A DNA stretch of 41,453 bases from Nocardioides lijunqiniae (GTDB lineage Bacteria; Actinomycetota; Actinomycetes; Propionibacteriales; Nocardioidaceae), in contig NZ_JACJGM010000033.1 of the NCBI RefSeq assembly GCF_015024225.1, positions 1 to 41,453 of the forward strand, read 5' to 3'. Position 1 is the stretch's first letter. Each line of letters opens with the position of its first letter. The notes below the pieces were generated by a model. It saw only the letters and a list, made by a program, of their open reading frames with translations. It was not told where the DNA came from and did no database searches. Below are positions 18,801-25,554 of this stretch, piece by piece. The translations under genes and the position numbers were made by a program.

Positions 18801-20161
18801 CGCAGATCGCGAGCGTCCAGAGGCTGGAGGGCGTGCCCTTCGTCGTGCTGCCGTCGTCGGGCAAGTCGCCGTACGGCACCCCCGACCGGGGCGGCATTAC
18901 CGGGTGGCTGAGCTGGAGCGTCGACCGTGACGCGTCGGCCGCCGAGCAGTGGCTGACCGCCGACGTCCGCGCCTTCTCGCAGGAGACCGTCGTGGACGCC
19001 CCGGAGACCCTCGAGGTCAGCCGGACCGCCACGGTCGGAGGCCACGTCGTCCAGCCGTCGGGGGTCACCCCCGGCAGCCGCGTCGTCCCGCTGTCCTTCC
19101 CGGTCTCGGTGCACTGGTCCGGTGACCCGGCCCTGGCGATCGGCTCCGGCGACGCCGCGGTCGAGGCCGCCCGCGCCGACAAGAAGGTCGCGATCCTGGA
19201 CCCGCGGACCCGCCAGCTGACGGGCCTGCGCACCGGCGAGGTGACGCTGAGCGTCACCAACGACTCGATGCGCGAGTACACCGACGAGGCCTCCGCCGCT
19301 CCGGTCACCGGCCGGCGCACCGTCCAGGTCGTCGCCTACGCCGGGCCCGGGTCCCGCATCGACGCCCCGGCGCCGGTCTTCCCGACCCAGGCGGTCGGCA
19401 CCATCGGGGTCGGGCAGCGGGTGACGGTGACCAACAGCGGCGACCAGCCCCTGCGGATCACCAAGGTCGCGATCGCCGCCAGCGGCACCAGCCCGGCCGG
19501 CGAGTTCGTGCTGGCCGGCGAGCAGTGCGTCGACGTCGAGATCGCTCCGGGTGCGTCCTGCGAGGCGCTGGTGCGCTTCTCGCCGTCCGCCGCGGAGGTC
19601 ACCTCGACCGCCGAGCTGGTCATCACCGCCAACACCCCCGAGGGTCGCGTCGAGGTGCCCCTGACGGGTCTGAGCACCGGTCCGCTGAAGGGGGAGCCGG
19701 GCGAGCCCGGCCAGGACGGCCCGACCGGCCCGACCGGCCCGCAGGGTCCGCAGGGTCCCCAGGGCCCCGGTGGCGAGTCCGGCACCCCGGGTGCCACCGG
19801 CCCCCAGGGTCCGGCGGGTCCGCAGGGTCCGCGGGGTCCGATGGGCGCCGTCGTGTTCGGCGCGTCGCAGAAGGTCGTCACGGTCCACCGCGGCGACCGC
19901 GCGCGGCTGGGCTTCGTCCTGCGCAACAAGACGTCGCGCGCGCTGCGCTCGACCGTCAGCGCCCGGCCCCCGGCGGCGCTGCGTGCCTACGGCAAGCGGG
20001 TCGTGCGGCTGCCCGGCGTCCGTGCCGGCGCCGTGCGCAGGGTGAGCTTCCGCTTCGCCATCGGCGAGCGGGCGCGCCTGGGCGGGCACCGGGTGCGGGT
20101 CACGCTCCGCGTCGGTGACCGCACCGTCACCCGGGTGGTGCGGGTGCGCGTCCTGCGCTGA
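15833..20161 (+). CDS. Secreted phosphodiester glycosidase / metallophosphoesterase with collagen-like region
   Basis: 1442 residues. Signal peptide (basic start, hydrophobic stretch to about residue 42). Residues about 60-420 are a phosphodiester glycosidase (NAGPA-type) domain with VNGDFFDINN (about 131) and the signature NLDGGGSTT (371-379). Ig-like/carbohydrate-binding-like regions follow (about 420-760). A calcineurin-like phosphoesterase comes next: SDVQF (Asp783), NGDIVDRG (Asp817), GNHES (Asn869, His870), AHHPV (His945/946) and GSHA (His989). Residues about 1175-1280 form a beta-rich domain of ASPM-SPD2-Hydin style, 1287-1338 a Gly-X-Y tract, and an Arg-rich beta domain ends the protein. 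Inferred role: removal of sugar-phosphate or phosphate groups from wall or extracellular polymers. Monocistronic; a strong terminator follows directly. Confidence 0.85.
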   Translation: MTLPSRSGRPLLRSSLSALAVTALAAGVLGAVPAEPALAAAPVVAPVTAAAADDTTSPDSLSLVDETETVGPGITLRSLTSVTPKGWYDQQILKVDLANPAVTSDLLSGEHVTDRNAISKKADEAGAVAGVNGDFFDINNSGAPLGAAVKDNELLKSSDYGSWTHVGVGQDGVGRAVDMALDAKATFGGVDHAVISLNASNTLAGSPVDSISAYTSRWGSASRAIAVTGATDVASVLVQGDVVVSVDPAAAGTGPIPEGAFVLVGREAGAAAIRALVPGDAVTLGYELSDTLAKQMKFVIGSNRELVRDGVARPDAELDNDVHPRTVIGFKDGGRTMLLVTNDGRQSPINGMTMRELAAFMVGQGAETAWNLDGGGSTTMVARALGETATTVRNRPSDGVERLDPNGVGVFVAPGTGRAEELVITPGTGRAKVFPGLHRTLSAKAIDDHLTPVPLARGDVRWSTSAGMVDSGLLAAPADASGTITVKGTADGSQGVARVRVLRPLRTLELSTNRIAITDPVPANAVQLRVTGRDGQGFTAPVEAADLELDYDRSVIKVTPSGTGLKITPVTDGGTVLVLSAGGRTTRVPITVGVQTVRPYAFDDEAAGSGRWTSNSSAGSTVAITKDPEGVRLEFSATRNKGISAAGVPARWVEIPGQPLRVRVKMKSSVVVPAGLTYAGFWDAAGKSHGLYGTGLVASDQWQYVTFTIPSTATYPIRFNSFQGINTAVSQQVAGHFVFGGIEADVPSEIELPGQELLLADALFSPDGRVDEEQDWSFATLSDVQFTAAQPELTKVAIAALARIRAQKPDLIVLNGDIVDRGLAEDVTLARQTLEAGGCDLIGLGEEPAAESTPDPASGTVPCYYVPGNHESYGVGNVQSTLDAWEAEFGQPYRTFDHKGTRFVLLNSALGSLRGSDWDQLPMLQQALDSAADDPAVDNVMVFAHHPVDDPAETDSSQLTDRIEVRLVEKLLTDFREESDKGVAMVGSHAQIASVQRLEGVPFVVLPSSGKSPYGTPDRGGITGWLSWSVDRDASAAEQWLTADVRAFSQETVVDAPETLEVSRTATVGGHVVQPSGVTPGSRVVPLSFPVSVHWSGDPALAIGSGDAAVEAARADKKVAILDPRTRQLTGLRTGEVTLSVTNDSMREYTDEASAAPVTGRRTVQVVAYAGPGSRIDAPAPVFPTQAVGTIGVGQRVTVTNSGDQPLRITKVAIAASGTSPAGEFVLAGEQCVDVEIAPGASCEALVRFSPSAAEVTSTAELVITANTPEGRVEVPLTGLSTGPLKGEPGEPGQDGPTGPTGPQGPQGPQGPGGESGTPGATGPQGPAGPQGPRGPMGAVVFGASQKVVTVHRGDRARLGFVLRNKTSRALRSTVSARPPAALRAYGKRVVRLPGVRAGAVRRVSFRFAIGERARLGGHRVRVTLRVGDRTVTRVVRVRVLR
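19691..19846 (+). repeat. Collagen-like Gly-X-Y coding repeat
   Basis: Seventeen consecutive Gly-X-Y triplets (residues 1287-1338 of the surrounding protein), many of them GPQ or GPT, with matching DNA repeats of GGTCCGCAG and GGCCCGACC type. Bacterial collagen-like tracts form triple helices or flexible stalks in secreted proteins. Such tracts are prone to length change by slippage. Confidence 0.85.
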
Positions 20162-20172
20162 CCTGTGAGTGG

Positions 20173-20206
20173 ACCGCCCCCGACCTGCGCGCAGGTCGGG
20201 GGCGGT
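20173..20206 (+). terminator. Strong hairpin after the phosphodiester glycosidase gene
   Basis: Perfect 17-base inverted repeat (ACCGCCCCCGACCTGCG and its complement) with no spare loop bases, starting 12 bases after the stop codon. It lies between two convergent genes and can serve both strands. No T-run follows, which is usual in high-GC actinobacteria. Confidence 0.75.
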
Positions 20207-20229
20207 TCGCGTTGTCCGGGCGGCGCCTC

Positions 20230-21036
20230 TCAGGGCGCGTCGGGGCCGTCGTCGGCGGGATCGTCACCGGGGTCGGTGGTGACGACGTGCACGACGACGC
20301 CCTTGTCGGAGAACCACCGCAGCAGGTCCGGGGGAGCGTCGGAGGTGGTCACGAGGTCGGTGACGTCGCTGATCGTGCCGAAGCGGAAGGTGGAGGTCTG
20401 GCTGAGCTTCTCGCCGGTCGTGACCAGCACCCGCCGGGTGGAGGCGGCGATCGCGGCCCGCTTGATGCGGGCGTCCTCGTGGGTCGAGCTCGACAGGCCG
20501 TGGGCCGGCGACGCCGAGCACGCTCCCAGGATCAGCACGTCGGCCAGCGTCTCGGTGACGGACTCGAGCGCGGCCGACCCGACCATGGCCAGCGAGTCCA
20601 CCTCGACCGGCCCTCCCGGCACCAGCACGGTCGGGCCTGGCCGGGAGGCGAGGACCGCCGCGGCGTGCAGCGACAGCGCCAGCACCGTCAGCGGCCGCCC
20701 CACCAGCTCCTGGGCCACGGCGAAGCAGGTCGTCCCGTTGTCCAGGATGACCGAGTCGTCGTCGGCCACCAGCGTCGCCACGTGCGCCGCCAGCGCCTGC
20801 TTGGGAGCGCGGCCGGTCTCGTACCGCGCGGTGAACGGCGTGCGCACGCCGCGCCGGGGTGCCCGCACCGCGCCGCCGCGCTTGCGCTGCACCAGCCCGC
20901 GCGACTCCAGGTCGGTGAGATCCCGCCGGATCGTGACCGCCGACGCGCCGGTCAGCGACACCAGTGCCTCGACCGACGTCAGGCCCGGCTGAGCGACCGC
21001 CTTGGTGATCGAAGCATGACGAAGTGATCGTTGCAC
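20230..21036 (-). CDS. DeoR/GlpR family transcriptional regulator
   Basis: 268 residues. An N-terminal DeoR winged helix (about 5-60; TIRRDLTDLESRGLVQRKRGG is the recognition and wing region) is followed by a DeoRC sugar-phosphate-sensing domain with the family marks DNGTT (about residue 95), VLALSLHAA and LGACSASPAHGLS. Such repressors generally respond to phosphorylated sugars. GTG 21036 is the first in-frame start that leaves a complete helix-turn-helix; no strong ribosome binding site is seen, so the start is moderately certain. Divergent from an MFS transporter, its likely target. Confidence 0.85.
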   Translation of the reverse strand: MQRSLRHASITKAVAQPGLTSVEALVSLTGASAVTIRRDLTDLESRGLVQRKRGGAVRAPRRGVRTPFTARYETGRAPKQALAAHVATLVADDDSVILDNGTTCFAVAQELVGRPLTVLALSLHAAAVLASRPGPTVLVPGGPVEVDSLAMVGSAALESVTETLADVLILGACSASPAHGLSSSTHEDARIKRAAIAASTRRVLVTTGEKLSQTSTFRFGTISDVTDLVTTSDAPPDLLRWFSDKGVVVHVVTTDPGDDPADDGPDAP

Positions 21037-21042
21037 GTGATC
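21005..21042. promoter_or_regulatory. Three GTGATC direct repeats, candidate DeoR operator
   Basis: GTGATC occurs at 21005-21010, 21024-21029 and 21037-21042; the first two share the longer form GTGATCG(A/T)(A/T)GCA, 19 bases apart. They overlap the first codons of the DeoR-family gene and face the MFS promoter. DeoR-family proteins often bind short direct repeats; the link here is inferred. Confidence 0.35.
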
Positions 21043-21096
21043 ATGGTGGCACCTAGCGTCCCGACGTTCCGTTCCTCGCCGTGAAGGGGCCGCCGC

Positions 21097-22344
21097 GTGA
21101 GCCACCCGTCCACCCCCACCCGCTCGACCGTGCGCCGGGCGCGCGCGGGCGTGTCGCTGATGTTCTTCACCAACGGCGTCCTGCTGGCCGCGCTGCTGCC
21201 TCGCTACCCCGAGATCAAGGCTCAGCTCGACCTCGACAACAGCGAGTTCGGGCTGGTCCTGGTCGCCTTCCCGGTCGGCGCCCTGGTCGCCGCCGCCTAC
21301 GCCGGCCGGGTGACCCGTGCCGTGGGGGTCCTGCGCGCGGGCTGCGTCGGGTCGGTGCTGCTCGCGGTGGCCTTCGCCCTGGCGGCGGCCTCGACGTCCG
21401 CCCTGCTGTTCGCCGCGGCGCTGTTCGCCGCGGGCGCCATCGACGCCGTCGTCGACGCCGCCCAGAACATCCACGGCGTGATCGTGGAGGACCGGGCCGG
21501 CCGCTCGATCATCAACTCGCTGCACGCCCTGTGGAGCCTGGGCGCGGCCTTCGGGGGCTTGATCGGCGCCTGGTGCGCCGCGCGCGACGTCGACCTCACC
21601 ACGCAGATGGTCGTCAACGGCGGCGTCTGGGCCGCCGTGGCCGTCCTCGCCACCCTCGTCGCCCGCCTGCCCTCCGACTCCTCGCCCCAGGAAGCCGCTC
21701 CGGAGGGCGAGCCGGAGGCCGGGGGTACGTCGCTGCCGTCGCGGCGGGGCACCTGGGCGCTGCTCGCGCCCCTCGGTCTGCTCGCCATCTGCGGGACCCT
21801 CGTGGAGGACGTCGCCAACAACTGGTCGGTGCTCTACCTGCAGGTCGAGACCGACGCGCCGCTGGCCGTCGCGGGCCTCGGGGTGAGCGTCATGCTGGCC
21901 GCCCAGTTCGTCGGCCGCCTGTGCGGCGACCCGATCACCGACCGGTGGGGCCGCGACCGGGTCGCGCGCGCCGGCGGCCTGCTGATCGCGCTCGGGGCGC
22001 TGGTGGCGATCGTCGCCCCGGTCTACCCGCTCACGGTCGTCGGCCTGGCGATCTCGGGCTTCGGCAGCGCGACCCTGGTCCCTGCGGCGTTCGCCGCGGC
22101 GGGCCGGGTGCCCGGGCTCCCGGAGGGCACCGGGATCGCGATCCTGGGATGGCTGATGCGGGTCGGCTTCCTCATCACCTCACCCGTGGTCGGGGTGGTC
22201 TCGGACGCCAGCAGCCTGCGCGTCGCCTGGGCCCTGCCGCTGGTGGCCGGGCTCGTCGCGGCCGCCCTCGCCGAGCGCGCCCGCCGCACGCTGACCGGCG
22301 TACCGGACGCGGCGTCGGGCGTCGTCGCGTCGTCGACCCGCTGA
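21097..22344 (+). CDS. MFS transporter, YbjJ-like
   Basis: 415 residues with twelve predicted membrane helices split by a hydrophilic loop in the middle (about residues 190-215). The NGVLLAALLPRYPEIK start and the INSLHALWSLGAAFGG segment resemble the YbjJ/FucP-like branch of major facilitator proteins, whose substrates are poorly known. GTG 21097 follows AAGGGGC. Divergently placed from the DeoR regulator, which suggests control by a sugar-type signal; the substrate is unknown. Confidence 0.82.
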   Translation: MSHPSTPTRSTVRRARAGVSLMFFTNGVLLAALLPRYPEIKAQLDLDNSEFGLVLVAFPVGALVAAAYAGRVTRAVGVLRAGCVGSVLLAVAFALAAASTSALLFAAALFAAGAIDAVVDAAQNIHGVIVEDRAGRSIINSLHALWSLGAAFGGLIGAWCAARDVDLTTQMVVNGGVWAAVAVLATLVARLPSDSSPQEAAPEGEPEAGGTSLPSRRGTWALLAPLGLLAICGTLVEDVANNWSVLYLQVETDAPLAVAGLGVSVMLAAQFVGRLCGDPITDRWGRDRVARAGGLLIALGALVAIVAPVYPLTVVGLAISGFGSATLVPAAFAAAGRVPGLPEGTGIAILGWLMRVGFLITSPVVGVVSDASSLRVAWALPLVAGLVAAALAERARRTLTGVPDAASGVVASSTR

Positions 22345-22391
22345 CCGGACTGCCTCGGGACCGGACCCCCGCGCGACGGCCTACGAGCCGC

Positions 22392-22493
22392 TCATCCCCA
22401 CAGCACCGTCGTGAGGTTGGACAGCGTCCTCGTCGCTCCGTCGAGCCAGCAGACGCCGACCAGGATCGCGATGACTTCCACGGGTCGGGTCAT
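22392..22493 (-). CDS. Candidate small membrane peptide, 33 residues
   Basis: Reading frame of 34 codons starting ATG at 22493, encoding MTRPVEVIAILVGVCWLDG and 14 more residues, with a hydrophobic stretch at about 5-17. An excellent ribosome binding site (GGAGG, six bases before ATG) supports translation. It lies downstream of tRNA-Arg on the same strand, and a hairpin overlaps its ribosome binding site. No family recognised. Short length makes chance possible. Confidence 0.45.
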   Translation of the reverse strand: MTRPVEVIAILVGVCWLDGATRTLSNLTTVLWG

Positions 22494-22501
22494 GCCGTAC
22501 C

Positions 22502-22520
22502 TCCCACTCGGTGAGTGGGA
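22502..22520 (-). promoter_or_regulatory. Hairpin overlapping the ribosome binding site of the 33-codon ORF
   Basis: Perfect 8-base inverted repeat TCCCACTC-(3)-GAGTGGGA. On the minus strand its 3' arm contains the start of the GGGAGG ribosome binding site, so folding would mask translation initiation. A second hairpin (7-base stem, 22544-22562) lies just upstream, giving a structured leader of about 130 bases after the tRNA. Confidence 0.45.
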
Positions 22521-22639
22521 AGACCCCCCAGCCTTCCGCACTCACCCGGCGCAGGGCCGGGTGGGCCGACGGTAATGGTCGCGCCAGCGGCCGGTGTGGC
22601 GTTCGGCACAACCTTTACCCAGGCGCGGGACGAGGATGG

Positions 22640-22712
22640 TGCCCCAGGCAGGAGTCGAACCTGCGACCTTTCGCTTAGGAGGCGGCTGCTCTATCCACTG
22701 AGCTACTGGGGC
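22640..22712 (-). tRNA. tRNA-Arg (anticodon CCU)
   Basis: 73 bases folding as a cloverleaf on the minus strand: acceptor GCCCCAG/CTGGGGC, D arm GCTC...GAGC, anticodon loop CTCCTAA, T arm GCAGG-TTCGACT-CCTGC, discriminator A. CCA is not encoded. The anticodon stem GCCGC/GCGAA shows mismatches at 27-43 (G/A) and 28-42 (C/A), leaving three firm pairs next to the loop. Confidence 0.93.
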
Positions 22713-22778
22713 GGGCCGAGCGCATCCCCCACGTGGAGGTGACGCTGACGGCGCTCATCTTGTCAGGACCGGCCGGCG

Positions 22779-22797
22779 GCGGGGAACCAGACCCCGC
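22779..22797 (-). terminator. Candidate hairpin terminator after the lipoprotein gene
   Basis: Inverted repeat GCGGGG-(7)-CCCCGC, about 67 bases beyond the lipoprotein stop on the minus strand and upstream of tRNA-Arg. No T-run; weak evidence. Confidence 0.3.
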
Positions 22798-22863
22798 AGC
22801 AGAGGGCCCGCGCGCGCTGGCGGAGCGTGCACGTCGCCCTGCGTCCAGGGGAGACGGCCCGGC

Positions 22864-23445
22864 TCACAGCTCGTCCGGCCACTCGCGCTCCGGCCCCTCG
22901 ACCATGCGCGACAAGGACCGGGCCTTGTCCACGCCGAGGCTCGCGTTCACTGCCTCCTCCCGCTGCTCGACCAGTCGCTCCCGACGTGGCAGGGCGGCGC
23001 GTCTGGCCACCCAGTCCCGGAAGGACAGGTCGCCGGTCGACTCGTAGCGCGGCGGCCGGAGCGCCGCGCGGTGGTCGGGGCGCTCCGTGACGAAGCCGAA
23101 CCCGAGGCAGTAGAGGTCGCCCCAGCTCAGCGGAGCGCACGCCGACAGCAGCCGTGCCTGCTCCGACAGGGGCATCGCCATCAGCTCGTCGCGGTCGAGC
23201 TCGCGCGCCGCGGTCGCCAGGCGCCTGATGCTCGCCGCGTCGTCGTCGTCGTCGTCGTCGTCGTCCGTTGCGGGCGGTCCCGGTGGCGCGGGTGGGTCAG
23301 CAGCGGGCGCCGTGACCCGCGAGCCGTCCCTGGCGTGAGCCGGCCCCGGCGAGTCCCCGGCGGCACTGCAGGCGCTCAGCGACGCTGCGGCCAGCACGAG
23401 GCAGACCCAGCGGAGGGCGTCGGTGCGCGTACGTCTGGTTCCCAT
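22864..23445 (-). CDS. Putative lipoprotein with nine-aspartate tract
   Basis: 193 residues. Lipoprotein signal peptide ending in the lipobox LSAC (Cys about residue 26), a Pro/Ala-rich linker, nine consecutive Asp residues (about 61-69), then a mostly helical charged domain containing LSWGDLYCLGFGFVTERPD. No known family recognised. The two cysteines in the domain (SAC and LYC) could form a disulfide outside the membrane. Divergent from the LCP gene at 23588; no strong ribosome binding site before ATG 23445, so the start rests on the signal peptide. Confidence 0.7.
   Translation of the reverse strand: MGTRRTRTDALRWVCLVLAAASLSACSAAGDSPGPAHARDGSRVTAPAADPPAPPGPPATDDDDDDDDDAASIRRLATAARELDRDELMAMPLSEQARLLSACAPLSWGDLYCLGFGFVTERPDHRAALRPPRYESTGDLSFRDWVARRAALPRRERLVEQREEAVNASLGVDKARSLSRMVEGPEREWPDEL
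23239..23265. repeat. (GTC)9 trinucleotide microsatellite
   Basis: Nine perfect GTC units (GAC on the coding strand) encode the nine-aspartate tract of the lipoprotein. Slippage would add or remove whole codons without shifting the frame. Confidence 0.9.
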
Positions 23446-23500
23446 GCCGGTGGGACGCGTGCTGGAGGGTCGAGGTTGTGCGTCCGTCCACGGCGAGGGT

Positions 23501-23564
23501 TTGGCCTACTCGTCGGTCACGGAGACAATTTGGCGTTAGCACGTACCTTCGCCACTGCGAAGGT
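23501..23564 (+). promoter_or_regulatory. Candidate promoter and leader hairpin of the LCP gene
   Basis: TTGGCC (23501-23506) and GACAAT (23524-23529) are separated by 17 bases, a reasonable -35/-10 pair. Downstream, 23545-23564 is a perfect inverted repeat ACCTTCGC-CACT-GCGAAGGT, placed in the leader 23 bases before the start codon, suitable for an operator or an RNA hairpin. Function inferred. Confidence 0.4.
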
Positions 23565-23587
23565 GACCCCCGCGAGCAGAGGTGCAG

Positions 23588-24829
23588 ATGTCCGACGAGC
23601 AGCAGGCTGCTGAGTCGGAGCCGTCGACCCCGCGCAAGGGCCGGCGTCGGGGCCGGACCCGCAAGCGGCACGTCGTCGCGCGCGTCCTGCTCACCACCGC
23701 CGTCGTGCTGGCCATGGTGACCGGGCTCTCAGTGGTCTTCCTGACCCGCCACCTCGAGGGCAACGTCACCGTCCTGGACCCCCGCGCCCAGCTCTCCAAC
23801 CGCCCCGACAAGGTCGACACCGACTCGGGTCCCAAGGAGCCGCTGAACATCCTGGTGATGGGCTCCGACGCCCGCGACGGGGCCGGCAACAACATCGACG
23901 GGCTCACCGGCGACGGCGCCCGGTCCGACACCACGATCCTGATGCACCTCTCGGCGGACCGGAAGCACGCGTACGGCGTGAGCATCCCGCGCGACTCGCT
24001 GGTGACCCGTCCGGAGTGCAAGGACGAGGACGGCAAGACCATCCCCGGCGGCGAGAACCAGATGTGGAACACCGCCTTCGCGCTGGGCGGCCCGGCGTGC
24101 ACCATCCAGCAGTTCGAGCAGCTCACGGACGTCCGCATCGACCACTTCGTCGTCGTGGACTTCGCGGGCTTCCGCGACATGGTCGACGCGATCGACGGGG
24201 TCGAGGTCTGCATCCCCGAGGACATCGAGGACCCCGCCCACGGGATCAGCATCCCGGCCGGCACCCGCCAGATCCGGGGCAAGGAGGCGCTCAACTACGT
24301 CCGAGCGCGCTACACGCTCGGCGACGGCTCCGACATCGGCCGCATCCAGCGCCAGCAGGTCTTCGTCGCGGCCATGGCCAACAAGGTCGTGTCGGGCGGC
24401 ACCCTCGCCCGTCCCGACCGCGTGATCCGCTTCCTCAACGCTGCCACCAAGTCGCTCATCGTCGACCCGGGCCTCAAGAGCGTCGTCGACATGGGCAAGC
24501 TCGGGCTGGGCTTCAAGGGCATCGGCCTCGACAACATCAAGTTCGTGACCGTCCCGTGGGCCTACGACACCCGCGAGGGCTTCGAGGGCCGCGTCGTGTG
24601 GCTGCCCGACGCCAAGAACGTCTGGCGCAAGGTGCGCGCCGACGAGCCGCTGAGCAAGCGCCTCAGTGAGGGCTCCATCGACGCCGGCAACCTCCCGGGT
24701 GCGACGCCCAGCGGCTCGCCCGACGGTCCGCCCAGCGGCTCGCCGACCACCAGCCCGGGCGGCTCACCGTCCCCGGACGTCGACGAGGACCAGGCCGCCG
24801 CCCGCGAGGCCGCGGGGCTCTGCGCGTGA
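23588..24829 (+). CDS. LytR-CpsA-Psr (LCP) family cell-wall polymer transferase
   Basis: 413 residues. Basic cytoplasmic N-terminus, one membrane helix (about 28-50), then an extracellular LCP domain (about 80-310) with LNILVMGSDAR, GARSDTTILMHL, VSIPRDSLV and YVRARYTLGDGSDIGRIQRQQ, the family's conserved polyprenyl-phosphate and Arg/Asp motifs. The tail is Ser/Pro/Gly-rich. LCP proteins transfer lipid-linked glycopolymers onto peptidoglycan. ATG 23588 is preferred over GTG 23582 because AGAGG lies at the right distance. The stop overlaps the following small gene by GTGA. Confidence 0.92.
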   Translation: MSDEQQAAESEPSTPRKGRRRGRTRKRHVVARVLLTTAVVLAMVTGLSVVFLTRHLEGNVTVLDPRAQLSNRPDKVDTDSGPKEPLNILVMGSDARDGAGNNIDGLTGDGARSDTTILMHLSADRKHAYGVSIPRDSLVTRPECKDEDGKTIPGGENQMWNTAFALGGPACTIQQFEQLTDVRIDHFVVVDFAGFRDMVDAIDGVEVCIPEDIEDPAHGISIPAGTRQIRGKEALNYVRARYTLGDGSDIGRIQRQQVFVAAMANKVVSGGTLARPDRVIRFLNAATKSLIVDPGLKSVVDMGKLGLGFKGIGLDNIKFVTVPWAYDTREGFEGRVVWLPDAKNVWRKVRADEPLSKRLSEGSIDAGNLPGATPSGSPDGPPSGSPTTSPGGSPSPDVDEDQAAAREAAGLCA

Positions 24830-25032
24830 GCGAGCCGACGGATCCGACGGGGCCGACGGGGCCGACTGGGACCACGCAGCCGGAGGAGTCCGACTGGGAG
24901 CGCCGGCGGCGTCTCGAGGCGGTCTTCGGCGACGCCCTCCCTGACACCACCAGCGACGAGCGCGACCCCGCCGGCCGCGACGACAACGACGCCTGGCTCC
25001 GCGCCCAGGTCCCGCCGCACCACGGCGGCTAG
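24826..25032 (+). CDS. Small conserved-looking hypothetical protein
   Basis: 68 residues, hydrophilic and charged, with a short Pro/Thr/Gly repeat at the N-terminus and a C-terminal DAWLRAQVPPHH motif that I associate with small actinobacterial proteins of unknown function. GTG 24826 overlaps the LCP stop (GTGA), so it is probably translated by coupling. No membrane segment, no signal peptide. A role linked to the LCP protein is only suggested by position. Confidence 0.7.
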   Translation: MSEPTDPTGPTGPTGTTQPEESDWERRRRLEAVFGDALPDTTSDERDPAGRDDNDAWLRAQVPPHHGG

Positions 25033-25062
25033 GACCAGCATTCCCCGGGGGTTCTGGGCTTT

Positions 25063-25106
25063 TCCCTGACGTTCTGGGCCGTTATTTCGCCCCAGAACGT
25101 CAGGGA
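25063..25106. terminator. Bidirectional hairpin terminator between convergent genes
   Basis: Perfect 16-base stem, TCCCTGACGTTCTGGG (25063-25078) and its complement (25091-25106), with a 12-base AT-richer loop. It sits 30 bases after the small gene's stop and 28 bases before the mscL stop on the other strand. ATTTC follows on the plus strand. Confidence 0.8.
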
Positions 25107-25134
25107 TTTCAGCATCTGCTGATAACCCTGCCGA

Positions 25135-25503
25135 TCAGACCTGCGGCCGCGTGGCGAGCAGGTCGCGGATCTCCTGGAGGAGCTTGACGTCCTCGGGGGT
25201 GCCGGGCTCGGGGCTGGGGAAGAAGCGCTCCTTGGCGGCGACGTACGGCGTCACGACGAAGAAGTAGACGACCGCGGCGAGGATCAGGAACGCGACGAGC
25301 GCGGTCAGGAACGAGCCGACCGCGATGTCGCCCGGCGCGAAGTTGTTGAAGTCCGGCTCGTTGCCGCCCAGGACCTTGGCGATCGCGGAGAGCAGCATCT
25401 CGGTGAACGCCGTGACGACCGCGGCGAAGGCGCTGCCGATGATGAACGCGACGGCCAGGTCGATCAGGTTGCCGCGCAGGATGAAGTTCTTGAAGCCGGT
25501 CAT
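25135..25503 (-). CDS. mscL: Large-conductance mechanosensitive channel MscL
   Basis: 122 residues, normal length. The N-terminal amphipathic segment and first pore helix (FKNFILRGNLIDLAVAFIIG), the second helix (FLILAAVVYFFVVTPY) and the C-terminal helix (LLQEIRDLLA) match MscL throughout. Forms a pentameric membrane pore that opens on hypo-osmotic shock. GGAGCAG-type ribosome binding site before ATG 25503. The Pro-rich linker before the C-terminal helix is normal for actinobacteria. Confidence 0.97.
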   Translation of the reverse strand: MTGFKNFILRGNLIDLAVAFIIGSAFAAVVTAFTEMLLSAIAKVLGGNEPDFNNFAPGDIAVGSFLTALVAFLILAAVVYFFVVTPYVAAKERFFPSPEPGTPEDVKLLQEIRDLLATRPQV

Positions 25504-25554
25504 GGCTGCTCCTCGCTGCCGAGATGGTGGGACGCGCCCACCGGGACCTCGAAA

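Noticed and set aside
19691..19846. Short periodic repeats that at first look like a repeat array
   Set aside because: The 9-base period is in frame and encodes Gly-X-Y; no spacers, so not CRISPR.
15872..20089. Open frame of about 1400 codons on the minus strand opposite the phosphodiester glycosidase gene
   Set aside because: Mirror effect of very high GC at third codon positions; the product is a low-complexity Arg/Ala/Gly/His string without domains, while the plus strand has clear domains.
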